A program made the position numbers and the translations under genes. Below the pieces are notes generated by a model. The model was not told the DNA's origin and made no database searches. It saw nothing but the letters and a program-made list of their open reading frames with translations. Positions 13,075 through 13,580 of a stretch of DNA of 13,580 nucleotides are shown piece after piece (within the stretch, counting starts at the first letter, position 1; each line of letters opens with the position of its first letter). Source of the DNA: JAUWBF01 sp043815125. Lineage in GTDB: Bacteria > Verrucomicrobiota > Verrucomicrobiia > Opitutales > Opitutaceae. The stretch is taken from positions 1-13,580 of the forward strand of contig JBDRJH010000217.1 in NCBI GenBank assembly GCA_043815125.1, read 5' to 3'.

Positions 13075-13580
13075 ATGTCCACGCAGTCCCTCACCCGCAC
13101 CGCCCTTCGTCTCGCCGCCCTCGCCCTATCCCTGCTGCTGACGGCCTGCGCCACCGCGCCCTCCTCCACCAAACGCGCAACCGCTGCCGTCACCAAGCCA
13201 CTGCCCTCCACCGCGCCCGCCGACACCGATGCCGCCGCCCTCGCCCTCTGGTGGGAGCGCTTTGACGACCCGGTGCTCAACCAACTGATCACCACCGCCC
13301 TCGCCGACAGCCCCGACATCCGCACCGCCGCCTCCCGCATCGCCGAGTCCCGCGCCGTCCGCGGCACCACCAAGGCCGGCCTCTTCCCCACCCTCTCCGC
13401 GGGCGTCTCCGGTTCAGGAAACCGCACCCGCGACCGCGCCACCGACACCACAACCACCTCCGAGTCCTACGGAGCCTCTCTCGACGCCAGCTGGGAAATC
13501 GACCTTTTCGGACAACAACGCAAAACCCTGGCCGCCGCCGACGCCGACCTCGCCCAGACTCGCGAAAACTACCACGCCGC
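13075..13580 (+). CDS. Outer-membrane efflux lipoprotein, NodT/OprM family (3' partial)
   Basis: N-terminal 168 residues of a TolC-like outer-membrane channel that works with an RND pump and a periplasmic adaptor. A signal peptide (TRTALRLAALALSLLL) ends in the lipobox LTAC with Cys25 as the lipidated residue. A Thr/Ala/Pro-rich linker follows. Then comes the family hallmark LALWWERFDDPVLNQLITTALADSPDIRTAASRIAESRA, in which relatives read 'WW..F.DP.L..L...AL..N.DL..A..R...ARA'. The first outer-membrane strands follow (LFPTLSAGVSGSG and YGASLDASWEIDLFG). The frame is open to the window end, so roughly two thirds of the usual 460-500 residues are missing. Pump genes are expected downstream or nearby, but none are visible here. 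Confidence 0.9.
   Translation, partial: MSTQSLTRTALRLAALALSLLLTACATAPSSTKRATAAVTKPLPSTAPADTDAAALALWWERFDDPVLNQLITTALADSPDIRTAASRIAESRAVRGTTKAGLFPTLSAGVSGSGNRTRDRATDTTTTSESYGASLDASWEIDLFGQQRKTLAAADADLAQTRENYHA

Overview
The window is a high-GC bacterial chromosome segment. It carries a folate-biosynthesis block, a methyltransferase, a zinc-motif protein, a four-gene operon of unclear purpose, a siroheme/heme fusion gene and the start of an efflux-pump gene. The very high C content of the coding strand, the few Shine-Dalgarno sequences, the intergenic repeats built on ACGCAGAG/CTCTGCGT words and the CobA-HemD fusion recall Verrucomicrobiota of the Opitutaceae type. That placement is inference only; no marker gene fixes it.

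Layout. (1) 2-667 is the 3' part of an NMT1/THI5-like ABC substrate-binding protein. Its stop overlaps the start of folP by one base. (2) 667-4862 holds five folate genes on the + strand: folP (dihydropteroate synthase), folB (dihydroneopterin aldolase), folK (HPPK, GTG start inside folB), pabB (aminodeoxychorismate synthase component I) and pabC (aminodeoxychorismate lyase). Together they make the pterin pyrophosphate and p-aminobenzoate halves and join them to dihydropteroate. folE, folC and the glutaminase pabA are not in the window. (3) 5030-6247 is a METTL25/GSTCD-type methyltransferase. (4) 6248-6574 is a gene-free stretch with small hairpins. (5) 6575-7063 is a YchJ-like SEC-C protein. 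(6) 7123-11330 is a tight run of ROK sugar kinase, MGDG-synthase-like glycosyltransferase, a protein with an SCP2-like C-terminus, and a divergent class III aminotransferase. Spacings of 11 bp, 1 bp and a 4-bp overlap join the four. (7) 11425-12960, on the - strand, is a uroporphyrinogen-III methyltransferase/synthase fusion. (8) 13075 to the window end is the 5' part of a NodT-type outer-membrane efflux lipoprotein.

The most unusual signal is in the repeats. Three copies of a roughly 100-bp imperfect inverted repeat fill the gaps between folate genes, and one supplies the pabB stop codon. A different family of short AT-rich palindromes, about 23-29 bp with arms like GTMACY around a YATTR centre, sits in frame inside coding sequence. 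Three copies lie in pabB (two as a 45-bp tandem duplication) and one in the methyltransferase. They resemble in principle the protein-embedded palindromic elements known from Rickettsia. REP-like GTAG hairpins with a CTCG loop lie after the methyltransferase, where one supplies the stop codon, and between the convergent aminotransferase and cobA-hemD genes.

The four-gene run at 7123-11330 is the best candidate for an undescribed pathway. Its parts suggest sugar phosphorylation, glycosyl transfer to a lipid, lipid binding and amination, but the product cannot be read from the sequence.
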